Shown: one piece after another, positions 46,125-58,456 of the stretch
Position numbering within the stretch: position 1 is the stretch's first letter
Layout of the letters: each line of letters begins with the position of its first letter
NCBI GenBank assembly: GCA_033398695.1
Contig: CM065801.1
Span: forward strand, 8,866,001-8,930,000
Origin: Orobanche coerulescens
Lineage: Eukaryota; Streptophyta; Magnoliopsida; Lamiales; Orobanchaceae
Direction: 5' to 3'
Length of the DNA: 64,000 nucleotides
Made by a program: the position numbers and the translations under genes
The notes under the pieces: generated by a model
What the model saw: only the letters and a program-made list of their open reading frames with translations
Databases searched by the model: none
What the model was told of the DNA's origin: nothing

Positions 46125-46356
46125 AAATTGAATCGGCAGAAATTGCTATTCTTATGATAGATCTGAATCGTTTCTTTTGGTGTTTGGTAACTGTATATCT
46201 TGAAATAATGACATCCTCTTAATTAGTGTCATTAATACTCAAATTGAATCGGCAGAAATTGCTACTCTTATGATAGATCTGAATCGTTTCTTTTGGTGTT
46301 TGGTAACTATATATCTTGAAATAATGACATCCTCTTAATTAGTGTCATTAATACTC
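46125..46356. repeat. Two-copy tandem repeat, period 116 bp
   Basis: The units at 46125-46240 and 46241-46356 differ at only about two positions (gctattctt/gctactctt and ctgtat/ctatat). They are therefore a recent duplication. Confidence 0.95.
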
Positions 46357-46572
46357 ATCAATCATTTTTAGGACTCAATCTTTCAATATATATGATAAGA
46401 TAAGATGTCATGGAGATTGGAAATAAAAATAATTATTTAGTTTCACTGTGAGTAACTTGTTAGGAGAAATGCGAAGCTTCAATGATGAAATATTTTCGAT
46501 TCAATTGTCAAAAAAGTTGCAGCTAGCTCGGGGTCAGACAATTTTTTTTTATTCTTCTCCAACCTTGCCTTA

Positions 46573-46887
46573 GGCTAATGCTAATGGGCGTTGCCCCCAA
46601 ACCACAACCCCATAAAAGCAACGCGTTGCCCCATTAGCTCACCTCAAAGCGACGCGTTGCTTGATGACCATTTCAAAGTTATGGTTGCCTGCACAACCGA
46701 AATTTTCAATTCTTTTGTGTGTGTATGTTTTTATTTATTTATTTTTGTGGGGTATGTTTTTGGTTGTGGTCGTGGTCGTCTTATTAGCAAATTGTGGTTG
46801 GGGTGGAGTTGTGGAGAGAAAAAACTGAGGTGGCGCTGAGGTGGCGGAGTTGCTTTTATGAAAATGTGGTTGCCATTAGCATTAGTC
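46573..46887. mobile_element. Tourist-like (PIF/Harbinger) MITE
   Basis: Terminal inverted repeats are ggctaatgctaatgg on the left and ccattagcattagtc on the right, flanked by the 3-bp duplication tta (46570-46572 and 46888-46890). Length, TTA target and a terminus starting with G fit Tourist elements. It lies about 650 bases upstream of the MED33 start codon. Confidence 0.8.
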
Positions 46888-47532
46888 TTAGTGGCTTGTC
46901 CATTTATATCTCGCGGGTCACTCGATATTGCTATGGATTGGGACGTGGTCGGTTCTCGATGGGAGTCTCCATATTGTACAAGGTGGGATTGGTACCACCA
47001 GAAATTTCCCGGCAAGTATTGAAGAAGTGGATTGCTTGATTCCGAAGTGAGTAAGAATGTACTTAAGTATTAGACCGAAAGATTTTATGGCGGTCTCCGA
47101 CTTCCTTTTTCTGGGGTGTTGAAATACAATCCGACACCTATTCACTTTCTAAAACTCATAATTATTGGAAAAAATTTATTTCGATAAATGCTACATACAT
47201 CCGAATATCATCAAGTGACAAAATATATCGAGTATAGCATGTCAATTGTCGGCTGATTTTAGTCAAGACAAACGTCAGCTGAATTTAGTGAAGATGCCGG
47301 AACCCCCCACCCCAAAAGAAAAAGGAAGTTTCGCCCCACCCGGCCCCCACCCCCTCCAAAAAGCTGACTGCATTTTGGTACTTTCTCTGCTGTTTGAAAA
47401 CTTAGGCGGACGAGACGCACAGTGGCAGTGTAATCGGAGTTTCTTCTCTTTCCCCAAACTCTATGAACCGAGATCTGCATGCACCCTGATTTTTCTGTAA
47501 CCGTCGAGTAGAATTTCTGGTTCTGAGTTCAT

Positions 47533-50465
47533 ATGGAGGCGGAGCCGGTGAAGCAACAGCGGCTCTGGGGCGGCATATTGGAGCTGACCAAGGCAGCGCA
47601 GGAGAGGGGCACCGACCCCCTGATATGGACCATGCAGCTGTCCTCGAGACTCACCGCCGCCGGCGTTTCCATGCCGTCCGTCGAGGTGGCGGGGCTCCTC
47701 GTTTCTCATATTTGCTGGTCGAACAACACCCGAATCGCATGGAAATTCCTCGAGAAGGCGCTCACGGTTCGTGTCGTCCCACCTTTGTTCGTTCTCGCAC
47801 TTCTCTCCACAAGGTTTGTTTTTTCATATCTTTAACCGTTGCCCCCTTTTTTGTTTAGTTATTCACTTGCACCCGAAATGCATTCCGGCATGTTCGCCCG
47901 TGTGGCTATTTATTTCCGATCACACAATAAGATGCTCTCGCTTTGTACACAGGGTGATTTTATGCTATGCCTACAATAATGCTGTATGTATCTATCTCAT
48001 CATGTGCTGCTACGAAAATTATCAGATACATATATGTAAAGAAACAAGTCCAGTCGGCCACCTGAGGCTGTTTCATGGCATGTGACATTTTACCTTGCAA
48101 TTGTGTTGTTGTGCAGGGTAATATCAAGTCGAAGGAGGTACCCATTGGCTTATAGATTGTATATGGAGCTTCTAAAGAGATATGCTTTCTCGCTCCCATC
48201 TATGATTAATGGTCCTAATTATCAGAAGTATGAACTTCTAAACTTGTTTACTTGGTTTTTAATTCTCTTGCATACTATGTCACTTTTAGTAATGCTATAC
48301 CTGTAAAGAAATCATGTATGCTAGCACTTTGCTTTACATGAAGCTGACATTATAGAGAGTCGGGGCAATGAAGAATGTTACTCAATATACAAGGACAAGT
48401 TTCCACAATATGAATCCGGACTTCCTTTGTAATGCAAACATTAGTTTAGATATGTTCTCATGATGTGTTTTGCTTTATCTTCACCTTAAAATTCGTACAT
48501 GTTTTCTGAAGTCTGATGCATTAGCTTATGGGATCCGGTTTTCACGGTATGGGAAAATAAAACAAAATCACTCCCTCATTAGTGTGATAGAGTTGTAAAC
48601 TATATATTCAACAAAAAAGTATGGGTTTTTTAGTTGGTAATGATTAGAGAAGTAGTTTCTTGTTTTTAATCTAGTCCGTATATATTCTAGTTGAAATGCT
48701 AATGTTGAGGTATGAAGTTGATAGAAGTATGTGTTTTTCATTTATAGTTGTTAATTTTGACATCAGAACAAGTTTGTCCGTGTTTCTGCTAATATAAATG
48801 ATCCCAATTGCAGGATTATGGAATCCATTGATGACGTCCTCCAATTTTGCCAAATATTTGGTGTTCAGTCCTCCGAACCTGGGCATCTTGTTGTTGAATA
48901 TATATTCTCAATTGTATGGGAGTTACTTGATGCATCACTTGACGATGAAGGTCTATTAGAACATACCCTTGAAAAGAAATCAAGGTGGCCGGTGAAGAGT
49001 CAAGACATGGAAATCAACTGTCTTGACGGACTTGAAGGAGCAAAAATTGAACGTCAGGCAGCATTGAGTAAGATCAATACTCTAATGGCTATTGAAATAA
49101 TTGGTGAATTTTTTCAGAACAAAATGACTTCCCGGATACTTTACTTGGCAAGTCGGGATATGTAAGCTTCTTATTTCTTTCTGTTTACCCTGTAAAGTTT
49201 TGGCATATCAGTGTCGAAGAGTCTGAGTAGATACACAATAATATCTAGTTTTTGTTTAAGATGCATATGCTAGAACTATGAGCTTTTGGACTTCTTCATG
49301 TTCGTATACTTGTTCTGAAATTTGCATTTATCTGTTTGCTTGTAGGCCAATGCATTGGGGTTGCTTCATAAATAATTTAAGACTGCTAATCTCAAATTCT
49401 GTATCTTTAAGAAACTCGAAAATTCTCTCTCCTGAGATGCTCTTGCAGTTAACATCCGATACGCGGAAAGTTCTGTCTCGTGCGTGCAAAATGAGCATAA
49501 TAGCTACGTCTCCTATGCCATCTGCTGGTAAATGTAATGGTACAGTTCGTTCCGCACTTTGGCTTCCAATAGATCTATATTTAGAAGATACAATGGAAGG
49601 ACTAGTGAAAACTACCAGTGCTGCTGAAACTCTAACTGGTACATTTCTATACAGTCTGGGTTCAGAAGCTAATTATGTAGACATTTATAGAGTTGCTGAT
49701 CCTGATAGGTATTGCAGGTTTAGTGAAGGCTCTCCGGGCCCTAAATCAGACTACATGGCAGGATGCATTTCTTGCTTTGTGGACTGCAGCTTTACGTTTG
49801 GTTCAGAGGGTAAGTGCAAATTCAAGAACCTATTCTCAGAGAAAAAAACAAGACACAAAAAATGTGACTTAATCCCCAATTTAATCTCGAAAGTCAAAAT
49901 TTAGCAAAGTTGTCTTCGTTTTTCTAATTAAGTATGATGGTGCTGTTCCTCAGCTTCTTGCTGTGTTGTCAACTGGTCCATATCCCCTGAATATAGTGAA
50001 TTATTATTTCCTTTAAGAAGCAGCAACAAACTTCCTGACTGAGTTAGCATATGATTTGTTGACGGGTCTTCGCGCTCGTTGCTCTGAACAACTCATTTTC
50101 ATGATCTTACATTGGACCTAGTCTCCCCGAGACTTGAACATCGTAGGTTAAGTAGATGCTCATTGCAAGTTCTGGTGCCATTAGGCTGTACGACATTGAC
50201 CATGGTGGTATGAGGACTTGGACTAGGCCCATCATAAGATCATGGTACAACCTAGAGGTACAAGATTGGCATATGAAACTGGGACTAGGCCCAGCGTAAG
50301 ATCATGGTTGTTCGGACCAGGGATCTAACCGCCAACACCCGTCAACATGAGTTATTGTAACTTCTTGTAAAGATAGTAACCCTGGAGCAAAGACTCAAAT
50401 TCCTATTTGCTCCTGTGGTTTCATATAAAACCCAATGTGTTACTGGGAATAAAATATGTCAAAGT

Positions 50466-50499
<34 letters not shown>

Positions 50500-53400
50500 C
50501 CTCAATTCTGTGTAAATGTGTATAAGAATTCGGTTGCATTATATGGTGTTTGTGGAGGGAGAGGAATAATAGGTGCTTCGAAGACATTTCGTGCCCTGAG
50601 GGAAATATTTATAATATTTAGGACAATTTTTTCAAGACTTCACTCTGTTGGTTTAATATTATAGCTAGGAAACTTCTTTTTAGTATATCTAATTTACTTT
50701 TGTTTTTTATGTCCCTATCCTATGGGCACACGGCTTGTGTATTCCTTCTTTATTTTCATTAATAAGCTTCAACTTACCATTCAAAAAAAGAAAATAATTT
50801 ACCAAGTAAATAAATCTTGATGATTATTATGTTTTGTTGCTGCCTGAATGGTAGAGTTTTCAGTAATATTTACATCTACAGGAAATTACAACTGTATATA
50901 TTTAGTATCTTGACTTTTTACTTTGGATCTGTTCAGGCGAGGAATTCAATTGAGGGTCCAGTTCCTCGCGTTGATTCTAGTTTATGCATGTTGTTGTCCA
51001 TTGCAACGCTTGCCGTGGTTAATATCGTTGAAGAGGTAACCATGAATGGTGAAGCTGAAAGAACCTGCATGAGTCAGAGAAAATGTACCGAGTCTGTGGG
51101 AAAGCGTCGTGAAGACTTAGTTTCCAGCCTTCAGAGGTTGGGTGATTTTGAAGGGTTGTTGACTCCCCCATCACTTGCAAGTTCACTGGCTAATCAAGCT
51201 GCTGCAAAAGCAATGATGTTCCTTTCAGGTGTCTCCGTTGGCAGTGGGCATCTTAATGGCATGGACTTAAATGACATGCCTGTGAGTTGTTGTGAGTATC
51301 TTTTACTACGCTATGCTATCAAGTATAAACATTCCAGTGTTTAGTTTCTTGCTTTGTATGATGACCATCTTGAATGTTATTTTGCCCAGCAAATGTATTT
51401 TTCGGATTATATGTTATCGACTGATATGATTGAAATTGCATTACTGAGCTACAATTGGATCCACACTGAATCTCTGATCTAGTGAATTCTGCTGTAGTGA
51501 TTATCACATATTTTATTTTCTCGTGAGATGAAAAAGTGGAAGTAATTGCATTTGCTCTTCCATATGTGGTGTTTTCCTTTATCCTTCTACTGAGCACATG
51601 CTGGATCTTAATTTGCCTTATTTATGTTCTTAATCTTTATATTCTCTCTGTATGTCAATATGCAACATTTTCTTTTCACTTTCCTCTTGGGTTAGTGGCG
51701 AGGCTCTTATTTTCCAATTTCATGGTGAAATGAGTGTGTGTGTGTGTGTGTGTTTTGGTGGGGTGGGGGGAGCAATGACAGTTTTCTTTTTTTTTGGCTC
51801 ATACCTCTTTCCCCTCTATCATCTCTCTCTTCATTGTTAATTGGCTTTATGATCATTTGCAGCTGGAAACCTTCGGCATCTAATTGTTGAGGCTTGCATT
51901 GCTAGAAATGTTTTGGATACATCGGCATATTTGTGGCCTGGATATGTAGAAGGTCGCTGCAATCAAATTCCTCGAAACATTTCTGGGCAAATGCCTGGTT
52001 GGGCATCATTAATGAAAGGGTCGCCTTTAACTCCTCCATTGATCAGTGCCTTGGTATCAACTCCCGCTACTAGGTAGATGGTAGTTCTAATTTTGAGAAG
52101 TTATATTCCTGCCTCTCTGTGGATGTATTACCTTAGATTTGTGTTGTTTTAACTACGAGTTGCAGTGTTAAAACCATATCCCTTTTTGGTGTACTCAACA
52201 CTTGGCGACTGATTTTAGATTGGAACCTAACAGTTTACCTAGTGGCCGTCTCTTTTTTTTTTTTTTTTTGGCTAATAAGACACGTATTTTGAATGTACAT
52301 ATAGTAATTGAAGATGGTGGTAATCTGGTAGCAGATCTTCCTTTCTCGTACTACCTTTGTTTTCAGTAACCGTCTCACTTTTCGAGAGGAAACTTTGACC
52401 ATAACTATCTTTCTAATTATATCATGAAAATTTATCAAAAAATAATATCATGAAAGTATTTTAAAAAATAAATAATAACGATGTAGTTTTATATTTACCG
52501 GTATAATCTGTAAGAAATAAATGATCAAAGCTCAATATTGAAAAAGTCAAACAACACTTGTAAAAAACGGAGGTCGTATATCCCACCTGTAAGGAAACTG
52601 ACTTTGAGGTTATGGATTTGACATAAGCTTAGCAGAGATAGAGAGGATGTATGAGATTGCTGTCAGCGGTACAGATGATGAGAAGATTTCTGCTGCTACG
52701 ATATTATGTGGGGCTTCTCTTTGTCGTGGATGGAATATACAGGTAATGGATATCAGATTTCATATGTAATGTGAGATCTAATTTTCTTATTACTCGAGTC
52801 CAAAACATTTTAGCCTCTTCTCATTTTGCATGACTTGGATATTAAATTCTAATTACATTTTTGTACGGAGGGATATCGGTACTCGATAAGAGGTCATCAT
52901 TTGAGACAAATATTTATGTCTCTTGTGAATGACTATGCACTACCACTACGTTCTTTTGTTGGTTTACTGAAGATAAAATATGGATTCGTCATTGCTTACA
53001 GGAACATACAGGTCTTTTGATAACAAAAATGCTCTCACCTGCTGCTCCTACTGATTTTTCTGGAAGTGAGAGTCATTTGATAGGTTATGCTCCATTTCTG
53101 AATGTTCTTCTTGTCGGAATATCGTCTGTCGACTGTATTCAAATTTTTTCCTTGCACGGCTTGGTAGGTCCAACCTCATATGTGGTTTGTGATTGCTTGT
53201 TCCATATCCACAAAGTTGAATGCTAAACTGAAAACAAAAAAAATACCATTTAACTGGGAGATTTTTTTCCTGTCACATATGACCTAATAAATGAATCCAA
53301 GACTCAGGGTCATCAGTTTATGCCTATTTCGGTGCACCTGAATTTTGTTCCAGGTTCCTCAACTTGCTGCTGCGTTGATGCCAATCTGTGAAGTTTTCGG

Positions 53401-56400
53401 TTCCTGTGCACCCAATATGCCATGGATTCTCAACACTGGGAAGGAGATTTCTTCTCATGCCGTATTTTCAAATGCATTTAATCTGCTGCTGAAACTGTGG
53501 AGATTTGATCAGCCACCTCTTGACCATGTAATGGGAGATGGTGCTCCAGTGGGATCTCATTTAACTCCAGACTTCCTCTTACTGGTGCACAATTCCCAGC
53601 TAGCTTCATATGAGAATCTATCGAATAATCAAACTAACACTCATAGACTGTCGAGATCGTCATATTCATCACCGAGAGATCCCGTATTCATGGATTCCTT
53701 TCCAAAACTGAAGCGTTGGTATAGAAAACATCAAGAATGTATTTCTTCTATTCTTTCTAGTCTAGTACCTGGAAATAATGTTCATGAGATTGTTGAGGCA
53801 CTCCTTAGCATGCTGTTTAAAAAAATTAACAGAGGAGGTCAACAGTTGACTCCATCTTCTGGAAGCAGCAGCTCATCTGCATCTGGCACTGATGAATCCT
53901 GTCTTCTCCGTCTCAAGTTGCCTGCTTGGGATATTCTTGAGGCTGTTCCCTTTGTCCTTGATGCTGCCCTTACTGCCTGTGCCCATGGGAGACTCTCACC
54001 ACGTGAATTGACTACTGGTTCGTTAATGTATTTACTTATGGCATGCTTGAGGTATTATCTGGATAATTTTTGTTGGTTAAATAATCATGTTGCTTCTCCA
54101 AAGATACTTCAGTATGCTTATCAAATCATATGCATGTCATAAAAGGAAATGTCTATCGATTTTGGTTGGCACCATATTTTTCCCCTTAAAATCTAGTAGT
54201 GGTCCACTATCTTATTACCAGAAGTGAGTTTAACTCTCTTCTGCAGTCCTTTTTGTTATCTTCACTAATAAGCTCATGTATTATTTAATTGGCTATCTAT
54301 TTGGAATGAGTACATAGCATATTCAGCCGTAGATTTTCACTGAAGTCCTTATAGTCACCTCAACAGAGCTGAAGTAGATACCTTTGGCCGACACATGTAT
54401 CTATGATTTGATCATATGTTGTAGAAATTGATTGCTCGTGATTTGAAATATTGTTGCTCTTGTCACTACTGTGACCCTGTTTCCTCTCTTCTTATATTAT
54501 ATCGAAGAGGCAGTGCCGTGATATTATACTAATCTCAGGGCTCAAAGATCTTGCTGATTTTCTTCCTGCTTCTTTGGCCACTATAGTAAGTTACTTCTCA
54601 GCAGAAGTGAGTAGGGGTCTTTGGAAACATGCTTCCATGAACGGAACCGACTGGCCGAGCCCTGCCGCAAATTTATCCATGGTTGAAGAACAGATTAAGA
54701 AAATTTTAGCTGCCACTGGTGTCAATGTCCCATGTCTTGCTATAGGTGTGTCTGTAATTTTCTTTACATTTAGTTCTCTAACATCCTTAAACTAGAGTTG
54801 TTATATTTGCCAATACGTGGTGCTGCCAATGCACAGGAGTTCTGTTTGAAGTTCACAGCATATGTTATCAGTTAAGATCTTATACCAAAATCTGATCAGA
54901 GAAGACGGGGCTGCATGACGACTACCTACTCGGGTGAAAGGTTTAGCCTAATTAATGTAATGAACAGAAATATGGTTGGAGTAACAAACTTGTTCGTTTA
55001 AGTTCCCCAGTTGCTGTAGAAAAGGGAAAGTTGCAAAATCCATCCCAGAGGTTTAGCCTAATTAGTAATTAAAAGTCCATTAGTCTTTCAAAATTAAGAG
55101 TTCCTCTTAGAATATTATAAATACCACCTTGAGGTTTTGTACTTAACTTCCCCCTCCCCCTCCCCCTTGGGAGTGTAAATTGTAAAAGTGAAACAAATGT
55201 CAAGAGGATGATGGTTTTGAAAGATAATTGGGCCGTCTGTAAATTAGAATATCTTTCGGTGGTGGTTTTTGTTGACCATGATAAAAAAAAACATCACCAT
55301 GGTCATGTGCTCTTTATTGTGGTCGGTGGCATGAAAATTATAATTGACGGTCAAAAATTGTTAACACTATAAAAGCAAGCAAAAAACAAAGTAGCAAAAT
55401 TTTATGCTGGATGCGCTTCTGTCGCAGCCTTCATAAGAAGGAAAAGGATACAATCAGAAAACAAATCCTCACTCAATCAACATTATGCTGACAATTTGTT
55501 TTTTTGGCTTGTAGGAGCAAGCACTCCATTAACACTACCGTTACCCCTGGCGGCTCTCGTTAGTCTCACAATAACATATAAACTCGATAGAGGTGGTCAG
55601 TCTTCTTTAGACCTGGTGGGTCCAGCTTTGAAAAACCTCGCTGTAGGTTGCCCCTGGCCGTGTATGTCCATAGCAGCTGCTTTGTGGGCTCAGAAGGTAA
55701 AGCATTGGAGTGACTTTCTCGTCTTCGCTGCAGCCCAGACTGTTTTCCACCACGATGACGACGCTATAGTCCAACTCCTTAGAGTCTGCTTCACAACAGC
55801 CGTCGGATTAAATTCTTCCGTCTCAAGCAACGGTGGCGTTGGTGCTCTTTTGGGTCACGGATTCGGCTTCTCCGGACGAATTTCCGCTGTCGCCCCTGGA
55901 ACACTTTACTTAACCGTTCACCGGGCCGTCAGAAATGTGATTTTAATGACAGAACAAATCGTGTCCCTTCTAATGGAAACCGTCAAAGATATTGCCAACA
56001 GTGGTTTGCCCCAAGAAAATTTGGAGAAACTCAAGAAAACGAAATACAGTATGAAATACGGCCAAGTTTCACTGGCTGCTGCTATAACCCAGGTTAAAAT
56101 CGTAGCTTCACTCGGGGCTTCTTTAATTTGGATTACCGGTGGATTGAATTCAATACAATCCCTATTTAAGGAAATATTACCATCTTGGTTTATATCCACC
56201 CACGGTTCGGAACAAGAATCGGGCAGCACGGTCTGGACGCTGGGCGGATATGCACTGGCATATTTCACTCAGTTTTCCGGGTTATTTGCCTGGGGAGTGG
56301 ATTCGACCTCGCCTGCATCCAAACGGAGGGGTAAGGTTGTCGGGAAGCATTTGGAATTTCTTGCGAGCGCAATTGAGGGGAAAATATCGCTCGGATGTAA

Positions 56401-56617
56401 TAAGGCTACTTGGAGAGCTTACGTGACGGGATATTTGAGTTTAATAATTAGTTGTACCCCTAATTGGATGGTTGAAGTTGATTTAGAGGTTTTAAAGAGA
56501 GTTAGTAAAGGATTAAAACAATGGAATGAGGAGGAAATGGCTTTGGCACTTCTCGGAATAGGCGGGATTGGTGCTATGGGTGCTGCTGCTGAAATGATTA
56601 TAGAAACTGGGATTTGA
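47533..56617 (+). CDS. MED33: Mediator complex subunit 33 (REF4/RFR1 family)
   Basis: This is a plant Mediator tail subunit (MED5 counterpart). In Arabidopsis its two paralogues limit phenylpropanoid/lignin gene expression. Twelve exons fit: 47533-47813, 48117-48227, 48814-49161, 49346-49638, 49718-49809, 50937-51291, 51863-52073, 52628-52742, 53002-53163, 53354-54017, 54539-54745 and 55515-56617. All borders are GT-AG, phases agree, and the sum is 3942 bases or 1313 residues, the usual family length. Family signatures include SHICWSNNTRIAWKFLEKAL, FSIVWELLDASLDDEGLLE, EGPVPRVDSSLCMLLSI, SAATILCGASLCRGWN and ASKRRGKVVGKHLEF. The start context is catATGGag. The MED33A or MED33B identity is not resolved. 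No disabling change was seen. Confidence 0.96.
50058..50346. mobile_element. Foldback element in MED33 intron 5
   Basis: The left arm gttgacgggt is matched by the right arm acccgtcaac. Further in, 'catgatcttac' and 'gtaagatcatg' pair, as do ggacctagtc and ggactaggcc-type stretches. No target duplication was identified, so the superfamily is unknown. It is non-coding. Confidence 0.55.
50467..50497. repeat. (CT)n microsatellite in MED33 intron 5
   Basis: About 15 uninterrupted CT units. It is likely polymorphic. Confidence 0.98.
52349..52578. mobile_element. Stowaway-like MITE in MED33 intron 7
   Basis: The left end tactacctttgtttt and the right end aaaacggaggtcgta are inverted copies of the plant Tc1/mariner terminus (tactccctccgttcc type), with TA at each border. 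The interior is AT-rich and non-coding. It ends 49 bases before exon 8. Confidence 0.7.
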
Positions 56618-56791
56618 GTTTTTGTTTAGATGGTTTCTTTTAGAAACATGAATTTCTGGTAGGGTGTTAATAGTTGGTTTTCTTATGTATGTATGTCAGT
56701 GATTTTTTTCATTCAATTTTTTACATAAAGATGATTATCAAAACTAATTTATTGAACAAGTATTAGCATTGTTAGTCTATTTTCACATATT
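56618..56791 (+). other. 3' flank of MED33
   Basis: Presumed 3' untranslated sequence of MED33, up to the SINE insertion. T-rich stretches are present, but no strong AATAAA signal. Confidence 0.4.
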
Positions 56792-57026
56792 GTCCGCATG
56801 GGCAGCTCAACTGGTTTCTGGGTGGCAGATTGCTATAAGGACGCAGGTTCGAGTTCTGGCAGCCGCAGTGTGGAAGTTTTATCCCTCCAATGTGGGGGAT
56901 AGCTCATGTGGCAGACCGTGCCTCCCACCTAGTGAATAGTGAGTCACCATGATTTAATTCCTCCACCAATCTCTGTCGGGCCGGGGGTGGGGGTTTTGGG
57001 GGCGAGGGATTTCGCCTTTTGCTACA
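56792..57026 (+). mobile_element. tRNA-derived SINE with 18-bp target duplication
   Basis: It is flanked by identical copies of agtctattttcacatatt (56774-56791 and 57027-57044). The head has an A-box-like ggcagctcaactggt and a B-box-like ggttcgagttc about 40 bases later, as in tRNA-derived SINEs transcribed by RNA polymerase III. The 235-base body ends 'gccttttgctac' with no poly(A) tail. The perfect long duplication suggests a recent LINE-mediated insertion. Confidence 0.85.
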
Positions 57027-57044
57027 AGTCTATTTTCACATATT

Positions 57045-57859
57045 AAATTTAATATATTTGCAAATTGGCAACCCATTTTCTCAAAAGAAAAGAAACATAG
57101 CAACTCAAGAAATTTGTATATTCAATAATTTTAAAATAATGCCTTTTTTTTTTTTTGTAAATGGTGTTTTAACTATTCAAAGAAGTCACTATATAACTGT
57201 GTACTCTTGATAAAAATAAAATATATGTCAATAAACTGTGTTGATGTCTTTATTGGTCATCTTACACAATCAAATAGCATCGTCTATTATTTATTTATCA
57301 TTATTTACCTTTTTTTTTTTGATAAAAACGCTAATATAATCATCTATTCAAAAGTTTAATGTTACATAGACTATGTTTCACTTAAAAAATAATCTTCGCA
57401 AAAAAAAAAATCAATTTCTTTCTACAAATCGTGTTCATAAGTATGGACTTGATGAAATAAGTTTAATATTATTGTTGTAAGACTATATTTTTTTTCCTCT
57501 GATCTATGTTATTTTTTAACAAGCTTTTTGTTATTTGAAGAGGTTTTAATGAGGGAATTAGGCATACAATTTTCATATTTAACTCGACATGAGGGAAAGT
57601 ATAGAACTATTACATATGGAAGCAAGGATCACATTGCCTTAATGAAAGTAGTACAATGAAGCAATTTATATGTTAGTAGTCTTTTTCTACGATCAAAATT
57701 TTTCGCATTGAATTTTTACTCGATGAGCTTTTGATGAGGCAATAAAAGATACATCATCCACTTGGCGCAAGGAGTGTTTAAGGAGTTTAAGGAATTACTG
57801 GTATGTGTTTAATTCTGGTTAATTAGGCTTTTATTTATATTGTTTCTATTATCGGTGGA
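57045..57859. other. AT-rich intergenic sequence, no gene seen
   Basis: There are A and T homopolymer runs, no conserved frame and no repeat borders. Confidence 0.6.
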
Positions 57860-58456
57860 TAGGGCTGTTAGCGGTCCGAGTGAACCCGAAACCCGGTCAT
57901 GAACCGGACCGAAATACCCGGGACCGAAACTCACCCGAAAACTAACGAGTTCGGATTCGAGTTCTAAACATTGAACCGAGACCGATATGACCCGGACCGA
58001 TAAAACCGAAAAGAAACCCGGTAATAAGTTAAAAAAAAAGTTTATATGTATTTTATAATTTATATATTTTATACATATTATTAATACGTTTTGCGTGTTT
58101 TAAACACAAATAGCATGCTGGTCAAGTAGTTAAGACGATGTACCTTTGAACAAAAGGTCTGGAGTTCGAATCATGTAACCCCATTTATGTGATTTATTTT
58201 GCTACTCTTCCTTCATTTTCCTAGTAAAGATCCATCCCACATAGGGCTGTTAGCAGTCCGAGTGAACCCGAAACTCGGTCAGAACCGGACCGAAATACCC
58301 GGGACCGAAACTCACCCGAAAACTAACGAGTTCGGATTCGAGTTCTAAATATTGAACCGGAGCCCTTATCGGTCCGGACCGGATCTACCCGGTAACTTAT
58401 CGGACCGAATCCGAATCTGGAGAAAACCGGTCCGAACCGGTCTGATAACAGCTCTA
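57860..58456. mobile_element. hAT MITE with internal duplication and tRNA-like insert
   Basis: The ends tagggctgttagcgg and gataacagctcta are flanked by the perfect 8-bp duplication tcggtgga (57852-57859 and 58457-58464). The left terminus occurs again inside at 58242 (tagggctgttagcagtccga), so the left arm is duplicated. Between the copies is a tRNA-like stretch with A-box-like tggtcaagtagtt (58119) and B-box-like ggagttcgaatca (58161), possibly a SINE fragment. It has no coding capacity. Confidence 0.85.

Larger units (their letters stand above)
45763..46572 (-). promoter_or_regulatory. Upstream region of the RPA gene, tandemly duplicated
   Basis: It contains two local tandem duplications, listed separately. 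No clear TATA box or Helitron 5' terminus could be placed, although this is where both are expected. Confidence 0.3.

Noticed and set aside
47246..47500. Open frame just upstream of MED33 as an extra gene or upstream exon
   Set aside because: It overlaps a proline-rich low-complexity stretch, has a minus-strand shadow, and shows no family resemblance. It is probably promoter or 5' untranslated sequence.
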